A stretch of DNA of 64,000 nt from assembly GCA_035578175.1 (NCBI GenBank), contig JAQMRL010000006.1:60505001-60569000 (forward strand), written 5' to 3'. Made by a program: the position numbers and the translations under genes. Numbering within the stretch: the first letter of the stretch is position 1; each line of letters starts with the position of its first letter. Positions 10,655-20,794 of this stretch are shown piece after piece. This stretch comes from Catonia carolina. Lineage: Eukaryota; Arthropoda; Insecta; Hemiptera; Achilidae. The notes under the pieces are model-generated. The model saw nothing but the letters and a program-made list of their open reading frames with translations. It was not told the origin of the DNA and made no database searches.

Positions 10655-10935
10655 ATGTGTGCAAAAACGGAAGGAGCTACAATTCCTTGACTGGAAGAAA
10701 TCAAAAAAGACAACAGAACTAAATCTAACAATTGCTGATGTCAAAGATCGCACACCGGTTTACAAAGAAACAAAGACAAAAACAAAATTTTATCAGTAAG
10801 AACAATTAAACGAAAAGAACAGGTTTGTTCAGACGAATTGAGAAAAGCAAGATCCGACAGAATGAAAAAGTATTGGCAAGAAAGAAATGAAAAGGAAATT
10901 AACTGCCGAAGAAAAAGAACTAACCAAAGAGACTA
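10655..10935 (+). pseudogene. LINE C-terminal fragment (RISF/ADLK family)
   Basis: Plus-strand reading in broken frames gives LEEIKKD, then LTIADVKDRTPVYKE in another frame, IKRKEQVCSDELRKARSDRM, KKYWQERNEKE and a basic end. It matches the C-terminal pattern of the better preserved copies at 38891-39259 and 54471-54959: WIKEVKKDMEELNITIADLK, then a YxxRxR basic region ending in SETLKNYWRR. It is a decayed LINE end. Confidence 0.65.
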
Positions 10936-11003
10936 AAGTGATCCTTTGTGGTCATAAAATGTAAAAAAAAGCTGTAGGGTTTCCAATCTCCTAAAACGAA
11001 TTT

Positions 11004-11100
11004 AATTGGGCACGATAGCGCACAGTAGAGAATTGTGGAGGCCGACAGGAAAGGCCTAAATCCAACATTGGATGATGATAGGCTGATAAAGATGAAGAAA
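11004..11100 (+). pseudogene. Short LINE 3' end relic
   Basis: Translation gives HDSAQ, a stop in place of W, RIVEADRKGLNPTLDDDRL, then a GATGATGATAGG-GATGAAGAA run. A 'DRAQWRxVVxEA' motif before a GAT-rich terminus is common at LINE 3' ends. The match is short. Confidence 0.45.
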
Positions 11101-11306
11101 AATAAGTAATTTTGAAAAAACAGCTCGCATAAAATTGGTGTACTCCATACTGTGTAATTCCACAATGTTGATCACATAAAGTTGTAACTGTTTTGAATAA
11201 AAAAATCAAGATATGCCAAAGTGTGAGTAAAATGTAATAGCCTACTGCTAGAAAACTAGCGAATTTAAGTAAATTCTACTTAAAGTTTAAATCGGTATCA
11301 CAATTT

Positions 11307-11509
11307 TGCCCATAACAGGCAGGTGGAGTATTAAATTATTTGGACTGAATCTGCTCGGTCCAGGGCTACAAAAATAGTTCTGTTTTTTCAGCACATTTTT
11401 CCACTCATTAAGGAAGGAAATTGTAAAAACCACCTCACTCTTCGTTTTATTTAGTAAAGCATCTAGAAGTTCAAACCAGCCTTTCGGCTGATGACCTAAA
11501 CAACAACAC
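11307..11509 (+). mobile_element. S1 retroposon with internal deletion
   Basis: The head TGCCCATAACAGGCAGGTGG runs to AGTTCTGTTTTTTC, then jumps straight to AGCACATTTTTCCACTCA and continues to the end CGGCTGATGACCTAAACAAC. About 190 bp of the middle are absent. Confidence 0.85.
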
Positions 11510-12267
11510 CACAAGTTATTCTAAACATAGAAAGGAAATCGTTAATCCCTTAATCCACTAAATATCTTTCTATGTTAGAAAAATACAAAAGAAATACAAT
11601 ACCGCTATAAAATATCAAGGGCAAAACATTTTACGAAACAAATATTGTTTTTAAACCTTAAAAAAACACGATATACTCAGTTTTTTGTACAAAAAGAAGT
11701 AAACAAACTTTAAGGAACACTTCTTCAATGCGTGGGAATAACGATATAATAAAAGAAAATATATTACCAACGAAAATCTACCAACAATAATTCGGCGGCA
11801 TCTAGTGTTATTTCAAACAATTTATTAATCACAGGAAATACCTCTAACATTACATTCAAGAAAAAAATGAATAAAAAATTTTCATACAAAAAAACTAAAG
11901 GAAACGGTCACCATTCATACAGATATTCCAAAAAACAATGAAATAAAAAGTTAAAATCAGAATTTTTACAACTGCCAAAACAATTAAATTATATTAAAGC
12001 GTAAAAATACAAATTTATGAGAAATCAAGATAAGATTAAAACGAGTTATCTATCAACTTGTTATTGTCAAACAAAGAAAACGCGCTAATTATACAAAAAA
12101 TATGAGTGTTTTTATCATACAACAATGCCGTATTTCATAACCATTAAAACTACATTTCAAAAAAATCATCTGAATTTTAATTTTAATCTCCTAAATACAA
12201 ACGAATTTTCTATTAAAATAAATAAAACTTTTACTTGATACTCTGACTTCATACAACACATCAACTT
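11510..12267. other. AT-rich stretch, nothing recognised
   Basis: No supported frame, terminus or repeat match. Long A-rich runs only. Confidence 0.5.
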
Positions 12268-12275
12268 AATATTTT

Positions 12276-12462
12276 TTTTTTTTTTTAATTAATTTATTTA
12301 ACGTCGCACCAACTACAACGGTCATTAGCGACGAAGTTGGGGTGTTACTTTTGAACAATGTAGGATGAAATGATTTTTTTGTAACGTATGAAAATATACC
12401 GTGCACAGGTGGGGTTCGAACCCAGGACCGCATGATGAGAGGCGAGCACGTTACCAACTATA
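12276..12462 (-). mobile_element. tRNA-derived SINE (T family), full length
   Basis: On the minus strand the copy runs from a GGTAACGTGCTCGCCTCTCA head with B box GGTTCGAACCC, through the body CATACGTTACAAAAAAATC, to a tail sharing GACCGTTGTAGTTGGTGCGA with the 3' end of the copy at 22579. Flanking TAATATTTT repeats suggest the target-site duplication. It ends in A-rich sequence. Confidence 0.8.
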
Positions 12463-12535
12463 TAATATTTTATTTTCAATTAGAATTATTTGGAAGTTTA
12501 CTTGGCAATTACATGTCTTAGAGGAGTTGTTGTTT

Positions 12536-12932
12536 AGGTGATCAGTCGAAAGGCTGGTTTGAACCTCCAAAGGGTTTATTTAGTAAAACGAGTAGTGGGG
12601 TGGTTTACAAATTTGCCTTCCTCACCGAGTGGAAAAGTATGCTTATCATTATGCCGGGGCCACTGAAAAGTATCTACTTTCCACACTGCAAATGACACCT
12701 CCACTTCATTCACCATAGGGGGGTATTGCTGTATAATGAAATAATTCATTACTTTGAGATGAGAGGAGATAACTGTAACTAGTGTTTTTTACACCTCTTA
12801 CCTCTTCTGTTCTTAAATGTTTCAGTCATTTAACTAGCTGAACAAGCGATACGAAACAGAACTATTTTTTGTAGCCCTGAAACTAGCAGATCGAGTGCAA
12901 ATAATTGAACACTCCACCTGCCTGTTATGGGA
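12536..12932 (-). mobile_element. S1 retroposon, full length
   Basis: Minus-strand copy from CCCATAACAGGCAGGTGGAG to CCTAAACAACAAC. The GAGGTGTAAAAAACAC, CACTCGGTGAGGAAGGCAAA and CGACTGATCACCTAAAC blocks are present. It is moderately diverged and no clear duplication was found. Confidence 0.85.
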
Positions 12933-13881
12933 AAATAATAAACACAAAAAAGTTAATTTGAATTTTCTCGTAAATATAAAATCCTTTTATTTGAAACTCC
13001 GACTTCAGACAATACTTGAACATAATTATTTTCTAATAGTTACGTATTTGGACGTTCACTGCCCTATCACGTATCTTGAAGAAGTAATGATTTAAAATTC
13101 TACTGTAAAAGCGTACAAAAGCGACCGTTTGTAAGCAGAAACATGACCCTAATGATAAAGTAATTGAAGAGCTTGGTGTATGAAGGTGTTATGTAACAAA
13201 AATTTAGTTTTGAGAAAATTGTGATCAAGGCCTTGGGCTCCAATTTCTTTTGGAATTGTCTGAGTTTTTTTTTAAATTTTGGTACATACATATTACCCAT
13301 TCATGAAAATCTATAATAAGCACAAAAAAGATTTTTTAAAACTTCATTTTTAATTATTACTCTTCAATATCATTTTTCTTGAAACTTTCTTACGTTTATA
13401 ACACCTTTATCCTTAAAAAAAATTGTATTGTACACTGCATCCTCAGAGACTGGGTGAACGGTAATCTCAGTAACTCAAGACAATTTTAAAAAAAGTCAAT
13501 GTCTAAAATTGTAGGGCATTCTGGTGGAAAAGGTGACAAGTTATCATAACACCTTTATCCATTGCAAAACATAAAGCAGTACATAACCTCTTTATCCACT
13601 AGTATCATTTAAACAGTAGAGCCTGACCACCTGCACCTAACCACCCTTCATCAATCACAAACAGTCAGAATTTTAAAAAAATGTTACATAGCACCTTCAT
13701 CCACTCAGCGCTTCAATTTTTTTAAATCCTTAATGTGAGTGTGTTGCAACCTGTTCAACTTAAGAACAATACGCAACCCTAACACCCACTGAGATGAGGA
13801 TGATGTGTATGTCGTGTAAATGAGGCGAAATCTTGTACAGACTCACGTCGGCCATTTCTGAGAGAGTATGCTATTATTTGA
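12933..13881. other. Unassigned stretch with a scattered short motif
   Basis: No gene found. A motif close to CATAACACCTTTATCCACT recurs near 13398, 13546, 13580 and 13683, and once inverted near 13184. See findings. Confidence 0.4.
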
Positions 13882-14129
13882 GACTAGTCAAGAGTTATCT
13901 CCTCTGAGAGTAATGAATTTCATCCTTATACAGCCAGACCCTATGATGAAGAAAGTGAAGGTGTCATTTGCAGGGTGGAAAGTAGATGCTTTTCAGAAGA
14001 TCTGGGATGTTGATGAGCATACTTTTCCACTCTGTGAGGAAGGCAATTGTAAGCCACCTCACTCCTCGTTTTACTTAGTAAAGCCTCTAGAGGTTCAAAC
14101 CAGCCTTTCGGCTGATGATCTAAACAACA
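13882..14129 (+). mobile_element. S1 3' part (5' truncated)
   Basis: S1 from ACTAGTCAAGAGTTATCTCC to CGGCTGATGATCTAAACAAC. The short S1 frame is open here for 89 codons (13868-14137). It is followed immediately by LINE-like sequence that is also joined to S1 at 16453. Confidence 0.85.
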
Positions 14130-14400
14130 GGAAATAGTAGAGCTCGTAGCTTGAACGAAGAAAAGTAAAATTTATCGGGCACATTAGACAAAATAATTTA
14201 ATTGGAATGTTTTTATGGTAATATGCTTGGTACGACAGAAAAAGGGAAGGTCGAAGAATCAGAAATCTATAAAGTTTCATAAGATATAAAATTCTGTTAA
14301 ATACGTAGACATGTAAAGAATGGTTAGACTAAAACAACTTGCAGCGAAAAGGCAGGCCTTCAGTGACTGATAGTCAGGTATTTCTGGTTTAATTGTAACA
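14130..14400 (+). pseudogene. LINE 3' fragment adjoining S1
   Basis: Broken frames read KFIGHIRQNNLIG, then EKGRSKNQKS and a WRNNIK end. 'FIGHI-RxN' followed by a basic GRSK segment matches the LINE C-terminal pattern 'LGHIxRNxx...GKxxGRR'. The first ~80 bp recur directly after S1 at 16453-16530. Confidence 0.55.
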
Positions 14401-14795
14401 TAAGAAAAGAGATTACAGTCAATGGAGGAATAATATTAAAATTTAGTTAATTTAAACAGTTAAAATTAAGAATATTTTTACTCACATCACGAAATAATGA
14501 TTCATACACATCTTAAAGCACTCACCTGTAACAGAAAACGAAAATATCGTTAATAATAATTCACAAATTTACAAAATAATTACAGAATATAATGGAGATA
14601 CAACTAAAAAATGTCTTGTACGATACACTAACTTTTTTACAGCCATTGCACACATACGTACTAAAGCAAAAAAAAATCCCTTTCATGAAACGACGCGTTC
14701 ACGTCTGGCGGCAATTTTTATAAAGAAATTGTAAGAAATCAAGGCCACATAGCGTCAAAAGAAAAAAAAGACTTACCTTTGACCTGTAGCAAAAA
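14401..14795. other. Unassigned stretch
   Basis: Nothing recognised. It leads into the minisatellite. Confidence 0.4.
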
Positions 14796-15285
14796 ACCAT
14801 TAGTAATTTGTGTTTTTACTCTTTCAGAGATCAAATAACACTATTTTTGTTTCCAAAATCCGACTTTGATATTTCAACTTCCTGTTTTAGGCCTCTTCCG
14901 GTCGAAACCGGAACTTAAAACCCATGATTTCTGTATCCACTCTTGAAAAGGAATCGAATGACATTTTTGTTTCCGAGTTCCGACTTTGATTTCTTACGGT
15001 TTTGGGCCACTTCCGGTCAAAACTGGCAAACAACATTAAAGATTTCTGTACCTACTATTTAAAAGGAATTCAATGACACTATTTTTTCCCCGAATTCCGA
15101 CTTTGATTTCTTACGATTTTGGGCCATTTTGGTCCGATAAAACAAAAAACCATTAGCGATTTCTGTATCTAGGCCTACTCTTTACGAGGAATCGAATGAC
15201 ACTATTTTTGTTTCCAAATTCCGACTTTAAGTTCTTGACTTCTGGTTTTGGGTAAATTCCGGTCGAAACCAAAACTTGGAACTTA
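14796..15285. repeat. Minisatellite, four units of about 115-120 bp
   Basis: Four head-to-tail, diverged units. Each contains GATTTCTGTATC(T/C)A, GGAATCGAATGACACTATTT, CCGACTTTGATTTCTTACG and GGGCCACTTCCGGTC. Units start near 14799, 14920, 15037 and 15150. The array runs directly into an H1 3' end, and CACTTCCGGTCAAAAC resembles the H1 motif CTACTTCCGGTTGACCG. Confidence 0.85.
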
Positions 15286-15489
15286 ACTTTCAAAATTTAA
15301 TTTAGCACGATACTCCGTTCTTGAGATATTATGTTCACAAACACACACACAGATCAATAAATCGATAAAAAGATGTTTTCGGGGTTCAAGGGGCTTGAAA
15401 AACCTGTATTTCTGGTGAAAACTCCACTTCAAAAAATTAACATGAAAAACAAATACTTTCCTTCACTACAGGGCAAGAGAAAGTAAAAA
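15286..15489 (+). mobile_element. H1 3' fragment next to the minisatellite
   Basis: Contains CGTTCTTGAGATATTATGTT, a short CA tract, GGTGAAAACTCCACTTC and CAGGGCAAGAGAAAGTAAAA. The terminal hairpin is decayed. Confidence 0.8.
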
Positions 15490-15563
15490 AGAGCCAATAA
15501 AAGTAAAAGGCAAAATAAAACCCGGGAATATAGTTTATTTAATTGGTAGTGACTATAATATAT

Positions 15564-15564
15564 A

Positions 15565-15612
<48 letters not shown>
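15564..15612. repeat. (AT)n microsatellite
   Basis: About 24 uninterrupted TA dinucleotides. Confidence 0.95.
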
Positions 15613-15613
<1 letters not shown>

Positions 15614-16029
15614 CCCTAATACAAGTACACACTGTTATTACTATTAGAAATCATCAAAGTCAATATTTGGAGCTTTGTAACTAAACGCAATGTAGCTTAA
15701 ATCAGTAATTAACTACACAAAGGAAAACAGATTGTATGGAACCTATTTATTTTACATGAAGGGCATGTTACCAATGAAGCAAAGCAGTTAGGGCCTACTG
15801 AAATTGGTATGCCTTTTGATAATAAATTCCACAGCATAAAGGGAGAGGTCGAGTAACGTTTACAGACTTAATACACTGAGTGTATTGAAAATGAATACCG
15901 ATAGTATGTAATATAAATGGGAGCTTGTTTATCGTATATAATCTCTACAGATATTGTACGTATACGATATAGAAAATAATTATTTTGGTATTAAATTCAG
16001 TAAAATTTTAGCAAGAATATTTACAAAAG
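15613..16029. other. Unassigned stretch
   Basis: No recognisable feature. Confidence 0.4.
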
Positions 16030-16057
16030 CGTCAATAAAATAGGGGTTGCAATTATT

Positions 16058-16452
16058 GCAGAGTAATGAATTTCAATATACAGCAATACCCTGTGGTGAA
16101 TGAAGTGGAGGTGCAATTTTCAGGGTGGAAAGAACTTTTCAGTGGCCTCGGCATACTGATAAGCATACTTTTCCACTCGGTGAGGAAGGCAAATTTGTAA
16201 ACTACCTCACTACTCGTTTTACTTAGTAAAGCCTGTATTTTTTGTTTTTGTTTTACATCCGCTGTTCTTTAATTTCTACTAATGCAGACGGTGGATAAAG
16301 ATGATAATGAAAGTGAGTGATGAAAAAATGCCAGACCTGAACGGGAATCGAACCCTGGAACCCGGCGTAGAAGCCAGTTGCGCTAACCACTATGCCAACG
16401 GGCTTGCCTCTAGAGCTTCAAACCAGCCTTTCGGCTGATGACATAAACTACA
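16058..16452 (+). mobile_element. S1 retroposon, 5' truncated, holding a T SINE
   Basis: S1 from GCAGAGTAATGAATTTC to GCCTTTCGGCTGATGACATA, interrupted at 16235-16405. The S1 sequence resumes in register after the insert (AGTAAAGCCT / CTAGAGCTTCAAACC). Confidence 0.85.
16235..16405 (-). mobile_element. tRNA-derived SINE nested in S1
   Basis: Minus-strand head GTTGGCATAGTGGTTAGCGC with B box GGTTCGATTCCC and the family body block CCGTCTGCATTAGTAG. It is flanked by GCCT on both sides (16231-16234 and 16406-16409), so it landed after S1. Confidence 0.85.
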
Positions 16453-16530
16453 ACAGGAATAGTATAACTCATAGCTTGAACAAAGGAAAGTAAATGTATC
16501 GAGCACATTATAGACAAAATAATTTCAGTA
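16453..16530 (+). repeat. LINE-like flank carried with S1
   Basis: AGTATAACTCATAGCTTGAA and CGAGCACATTATAGACAAAA match 14136-14200 (AGTAGAGCTCGTAGCTTGAA, CGGGCACATTAGACAAAA). The same S1-to-flank junction therefore occurs twice. Confidence 0.7.
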
Positions 16531-16592
16531 ATCAAATTCGTCAATAAAATAGGGGTTGCAATTATGCAATTATCCCAGGGTTTGGTTACAAT

Positions 16593-16823
16593 GTTGTTGT
16601 ATAAGTAATCACCCGAAAGGCTGATTTGAACCTCTACAGGTTTTACTAAGTAAAACATGGAGTGAGGTGGTTTACAAGTGCCTTCCTCACTGAGTGGAAA
16701 AGTATGTTTTTTTTAGTCATATAAATGGCTGGCTGTGTGATAAAAAAACACATTTTTTATAGCCTTGAAAACAGCAGATCGAGCGTAATTAATTTTACAA
16801 TTCCGCCTATTTGTTATGGGAAA
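16593..16823 (-). mobile_element. S1 retroposon with internal deletion
   Basis: Minus strand: a TTCCCATAACAAATAGGCGG head, a jump over the middle, then TTTTCCACTCAGTGAGGAAG to a TACAACAAC tail. About 165 bp of the centre are missing. Confidence 0.8.
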
Positions 16824-16851
16824 AGTTATGAAATAAAATCAAATATGTAAT

Positions 16852-17134
16852 AGCCGGTTTTGAGAAATTTGAAAAAGTGAAAAATTGCTCGAACAAACCG
16901 ATTTTGATGAAAGATGTTCGTGTCAGTACTTAAGTTCAAAGTTTAAACTTCTTACTATAATCTGTTTCTGAGATATTTCGTTAACATAAGCGCGCGCACA
17001 GACACCAAGCGGTAAAAAAACATGTTTTTGAGGTTCAGAGGATCCGTGTATCCGGGAGAACGTGTATTTTCCGTGAGAACTCGATTTCGAAAAATCTACA
17101 TAATTCTCTTCGTCTATAAAATTCATACATGTAA
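16852..17134 (+). mobile_element. H1 3'-half fragment
   Basis: Contains GAAAAATTGCTCGAACAAAC, CCGATTTTGATGAAAGATG, TCTGAGATATTTCGTT, GAGAACTCGATTTCGAAAAA and a decayed terminus where GGCAAGAGAAAG is replaced by a GA microsatellite (17133-17153). Confidence 0.75.
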
Positions 17135-17153
17135 AGAGAGAGAGAGAGAGAGA

Positions 17154-18085
17154 AATCATTGTTATTCAATTAAATGTGCCTACAAAATTAAAATTTTAAT
17201 ACGGTTTCTGTACTAAGATGTTTTAATTTTTATAATGTTTTGAATAACAATCGTTAGTGAAATTATTACACATTGATAATAGAATGTTGTTTGTTATTGT
17301 AATAAACAAAATTCGATTGTAAATACAGTATTTCTTCATATAAAAATATTTTTATACTCGACATTTCTTTATTCTTAGTAAGAATTTGTTACATGATTTC
17401 CCAGTTGGTAACGAAAAAGTGATCAGAAGATGACCCTTAGGGCAACAACGTTAAGGAATAAGGAGGCATCCGTCCATGCGAGCGGCGTGCGAGTTGATTT
17501 GCAGATGGGTAGTAGAATTCTTTTGGATGGGTAGTTTTGTGGGTTGTTATTTAGGGTCGGGTGGAAGAAAAAGTTGTTCCGAACCGACTCCTAGACTATC
17601 AAATGAATAATTCGTTGAATCCCATCTTCCATCTAAAGCGACCGAAGGAAGGCGGAACGGAGTAGAATTCTTTTCCTTAAATTCTGATCACAGCTTTATA
17701 TAATATAACCCCGTCTCTTTCTGACTCAAAAAGTCTTATATCATTTTCTTTGCCTTACATTATCTGTTTCTCTCTCAATCCTCAAAGGACTTTGCTCTGC
17801 TACTGCTTCTGTTCCTTCTTCGTCTTCTTCTACTATTTGATTCCCGCAAATCTATCTCATTTCGTTATCCAATGTCGCTCTTCCACATTCAACACAAAAA
17901 TATGAGCTTCGAAATACGATATTTCTTAAAATTACTGACTTCATTCATTTACTTTCATAAATTTAAATTTCTATTCGGTTTTTATTTTATAGCACATTTA
18001 ATTGGTACAATTATATGATTTTCTCTAATTTCTTTCCTATACATTCTTAATATATTTAAATATAATAAATACCTACATAAAAAAA
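17154..18085. other. Unassigned, with a less AT-rich block
   Basis: 17400-17690 is noticeably richer in G and C than its surroundings. It contains a 14 bp direct repeat AGTAGAATTCTTTT at 17511-17524 and 17661-17674. No frame or known RNA was recognised. Confidence 0.4.
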
Positions 18086-18907
18086 TCTGGTGTGAAATAC
18101 TCACACAACTTTCTCTTGCCAATGAAAATAATGAACAATATACCTAATCTAATATTAGTAATAAATGAAACATTAGAAAAAACAAAGCAACTAACCTCAA
18201 AAACCATAACCTTATTTTAAACATGAGTGAAAGACACAAAATGAAAATCAACCTCAATTTGGCTTATAATTATGGAAAATCACTTTCTCACTAAACAAGG
18301 CTCTGTAGAGAAAAATGCTTATATAAAAGTTGTGAATCTTTTAATTTCCTATAAATTTGTTTATATACACTTTTGTCGTAAAATACGCATACTAAGGGTG
18401 AAATCGTAAAAAATCTATTTTTTACATGTTTTCTTGAGAAAAAATAGGAAATCGCTAATTCCCGCTAAACTAAACGGTATACAGAAAAATGTTTGGTATA
18501 AAAGTCGAAGGATTTTTAATACTCCACAACTTTTATTATACAATTTTGCGCTAAAATGCATATTAAAGCAGCAATCTTTAAAAAAAATTTTTTTACGTGA
18601 AAACAGCCTCTACAAAATTTCAGCAGACATGACGACTACCCTATCTTGTAAAACATAAAAATTTAGTTAACGTGGCGATTTTTAAAAAAAATCGTAGGAC
18701 CAGTTTTTGAGAAAATCGCAAAAAATGAAAAATTACACGAATAAACTACTACTTCCGGTTGACCGATTTTTATCAAAATGTTCGTGCCGGGTCCGATAGT
18801 GGTGTCTAACTTAAGTTTTAAGTTTCAAGTTCATACGAAGTTCCGTTCTCGACATATTCTGTTCACAAACACACACACACACACTCACACACATACACAC
18901 ACACACG

Positions 18908-18943
<36 letters not shown>

Positions 18944-19074
18944 AATCGCTACAAACATGTTTTTTGGGTTAAGGGAGTCTGAAAACGTGTAGATCCGGCG
19001 AAAACTCAATTTCGAAAAACCGACTTGAAAACAATACTTTCCTTCCTATATTCATATAGGCAAGAGAAAGTAAA
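18086..19074 (+). mobile_element. H1 element, full length
   Basis: Starts TCTGGTGTGAAATACTCACA and ACTTTCTCTTGCCAATG, and ends CCTATATTCATATAGG + CAAGAGAAAGTAAAA. Both internal units and the CA/GA microsatellite (18867-18941) are present. The 5' ACTTTCTCTTGCC and 3' GGCAAGAGAAAGT are exact 13 bp inverted repeats. Confidence 0.92.
18867..18941. repeat. (AC)n(AG)n microsatellite inside H1
   Basis: Compound tract at the standard H1 microsatellite position. It produces a spurious His/Thr/Arg-Glu frame. Confidence 0.95.
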
Positions 19075-19534
19075 AAAAAACACACGATAAACCTGATGTT
19101 CAAACCATGTTTGTTCTGTGTATGTGGAGTGGCAAGTTTTTATAAACCCACAAAAATTAAATGTGATACGTAACAATATTAATTATTGGAGGAACACCTC
19201 CACTGCTTGGATTTTTTCTCCAAATGAATAATCCTTCAATCAATCCTGGAAAAATCAGTCCATATCCCCACAGCAATCATCTTATCATCAATGATATCTA
19301 CATTCATACACATAAAACTACTTTACCCAACAATAACACAAATATTTACTAACAAAAAACCCAGTTTAAAAACACAAGAAACAATTAAATACACAGCAAT
19401 CAAACTCTCAGGCATCACAATAGTAGTAGTCCTTAAATTAAATTAAGGATTTAAATTAAAAAAAACTATTAACCTTCAAAGTTAAAAATATGCCATAACT
19501 TAAAAGTACCTCTAAACTTGCAATTTACAATCAT
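19075..19534. other. AT-rich stretch, nothing recognised
   Basis: No supported feature. Confidence 0.5.
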
Positions 19535-19545
19535 AATTGAATATA

Positions 19546-19787
19546 GGCCTTCGGGCCAGCCCAGTCAGTCAGCTGGTAGAAAGTCGCTATTATTTGTTAA
19601 GTAACACTAGTTGGGCAAGCGACTTTGTATGGTGACAAGCTGATAGCCATTCCTAAACAAACTCCACTGGGGGTCCCTGTTCAAAAATTCATGCCGCATC
19701 ATGTAAAAAATGCAGCGAAAAGCAGCGATCAAATTGGGTGGTTGTCAATAAAGTACAGTTCCCGATAATATAAAAGCTAAAAAAAAA
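19546..19787 (+). mobile_element. Unidentified structured poly(A) retroposon
   Basis: A 242 bp segment ends in a run of A and is flanked by an 11 bp duplication AATTGAATATA (19535-19545 and 19788-19798), the mark of LINE-machinery retroposition. It opens with GGCC-TTCG-GGCC, an extra-stable UUCG-type tetraloop hairpin. Further in, AAGTCGCT and AGCGACTT can pair. It could be a SINE or a retropseudogene of a small structured RNA. I do not recognise the parent, and no second copy is in the window. Confidence 0.7.
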
Positions 19788-19798
19788 AATTGAATATA

Positions 19799-20063
19799 AG
19801 ATCTGCCAAACTAATGAGAAGTAAAACACTTTTAATAAATTTATAATTTACCATCTAAACCTCAAATTTGTTATTTGCACCATACAGTTTTTTCACTTCA
19901 TTAGTTAAAATTCACAATTACGCAGTCTCTCTGTAAAGGTACAACTCTACTTAAATTTGGTATGATCCGCATTCAGTAGTGTACGTATTTGTACATACAC
20001 ATTTTTTAAAACTACACAATCTCATTAATTACAAATTGATATTTAAATAAATTTCTTACTGAG
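19799..20063. other. Unassigned stretch
   Basis: No feature recognised. Confidence 0.4.
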
Positions 20064-20262
20064 AAATTACTTTTCATCACCCAAGACGTAAACGTCCTTT
20101 GATTTTGGTAACTCGCAGATGTTTTTTTCGTATAGGGCCAATTTTAGACGACGTAAGACGTTTCTGGAAGCTCTTTTTCCAGCCCACATTCTTAAGCATT
20201 CATTCACTGCATGCTTCTCTTTTATCTTCCGTCCATTCGGAGTTCTATTTTTGCTCTTCAAA
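20064..20262 (-). pseudogene. Unknown repeat-derived coding fragment
   Basis: A 64-codon minus frame reads MKSKNRTPNGRKIKEKH, ECLRMWAGKRASRNVLRR, LKLALYEKNICEL. A diverged version occurs on the plus strand at 56385-56560 (KSKNRTPGGQKKGENP.., RMW, then LKLAQYDRK). Two copies in 64 kb imply a dispersed repeat, probably the tail of a mobile-element protein. I cannot assign the family. Confidence 0.5.
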
Positions 20263-20794
20263 GATCTCCCTTAGAGTCTCTAATTATACCCCAACGAACT
20301 AAAGACTACAGATGAGATCTAGCCAATAACAACCTAGATCAGGTGTGTGAGGTTGCCCCTTCGCTAAGTCACATTTCATTCCACCGAACTCCAGCTGACT
20401 TTTTTTTAGGTTGTCACCACAGCGGAACCACAACGTAACAACGCAGGATACGATTAACGAAAGTCAATTGGCTCTGTGCTGTGATCTAGGTCACTATGCT
20501 CCGCCTTCATCTGCAGACTCTAGTTCGTTAAGCTATAGATGTCTAAATTTGGTTAGGTTCATTAAGTTTTCTCATTTATTCTTGTTTTCTCGATATCCTT
20601 TCTGAATTCTTTGAATCATTTATCCGACATTTTAAGTCTATTGTTTAGTTAACACGTCTGTGGTATTCCATAAATACAAAATCTGTCATCTTGGTTTCAC
20701 CCTATTCAAACATCATCCCTAATAAAACGCCATTTTTGGTCACATAATGTAAGTTGCTAACTATAGTTTCAAAAGTACAAATTGCTGAAATACA
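20263..20794. other. Unassigned stretch
   Basis: 20280-20560 is less AT-rich (for example CTCCGCCTTCATCTGCAGAC), but no frame, RNA or repeat match was recognised. Confidence 0.4.

Larger units (their letters stand above)
16030..16565 (+). mobile_element. Composite retroposed unit bounded by 27 bp direct repeats
   Basis: A 27 bp sequence beginning CGTCAATAAAATAGGGG stands at 16030-16056 and again at 16539-16565. Between the copies lie a 5'-truncated S1, a T SINE nested in it, and ~80 bp of LINE-like sequence that also follows S1 at 14130. The simplest reading is one insertion event that copied S1 with its 3' flank. Confidence 0.65.

Noticed and set aside
14796..15285. CRISPR-like array
   Set aside because: Repeat units are ~117 bp, diverged and contiguous without unique spacers, and the genome is eukaryotic.
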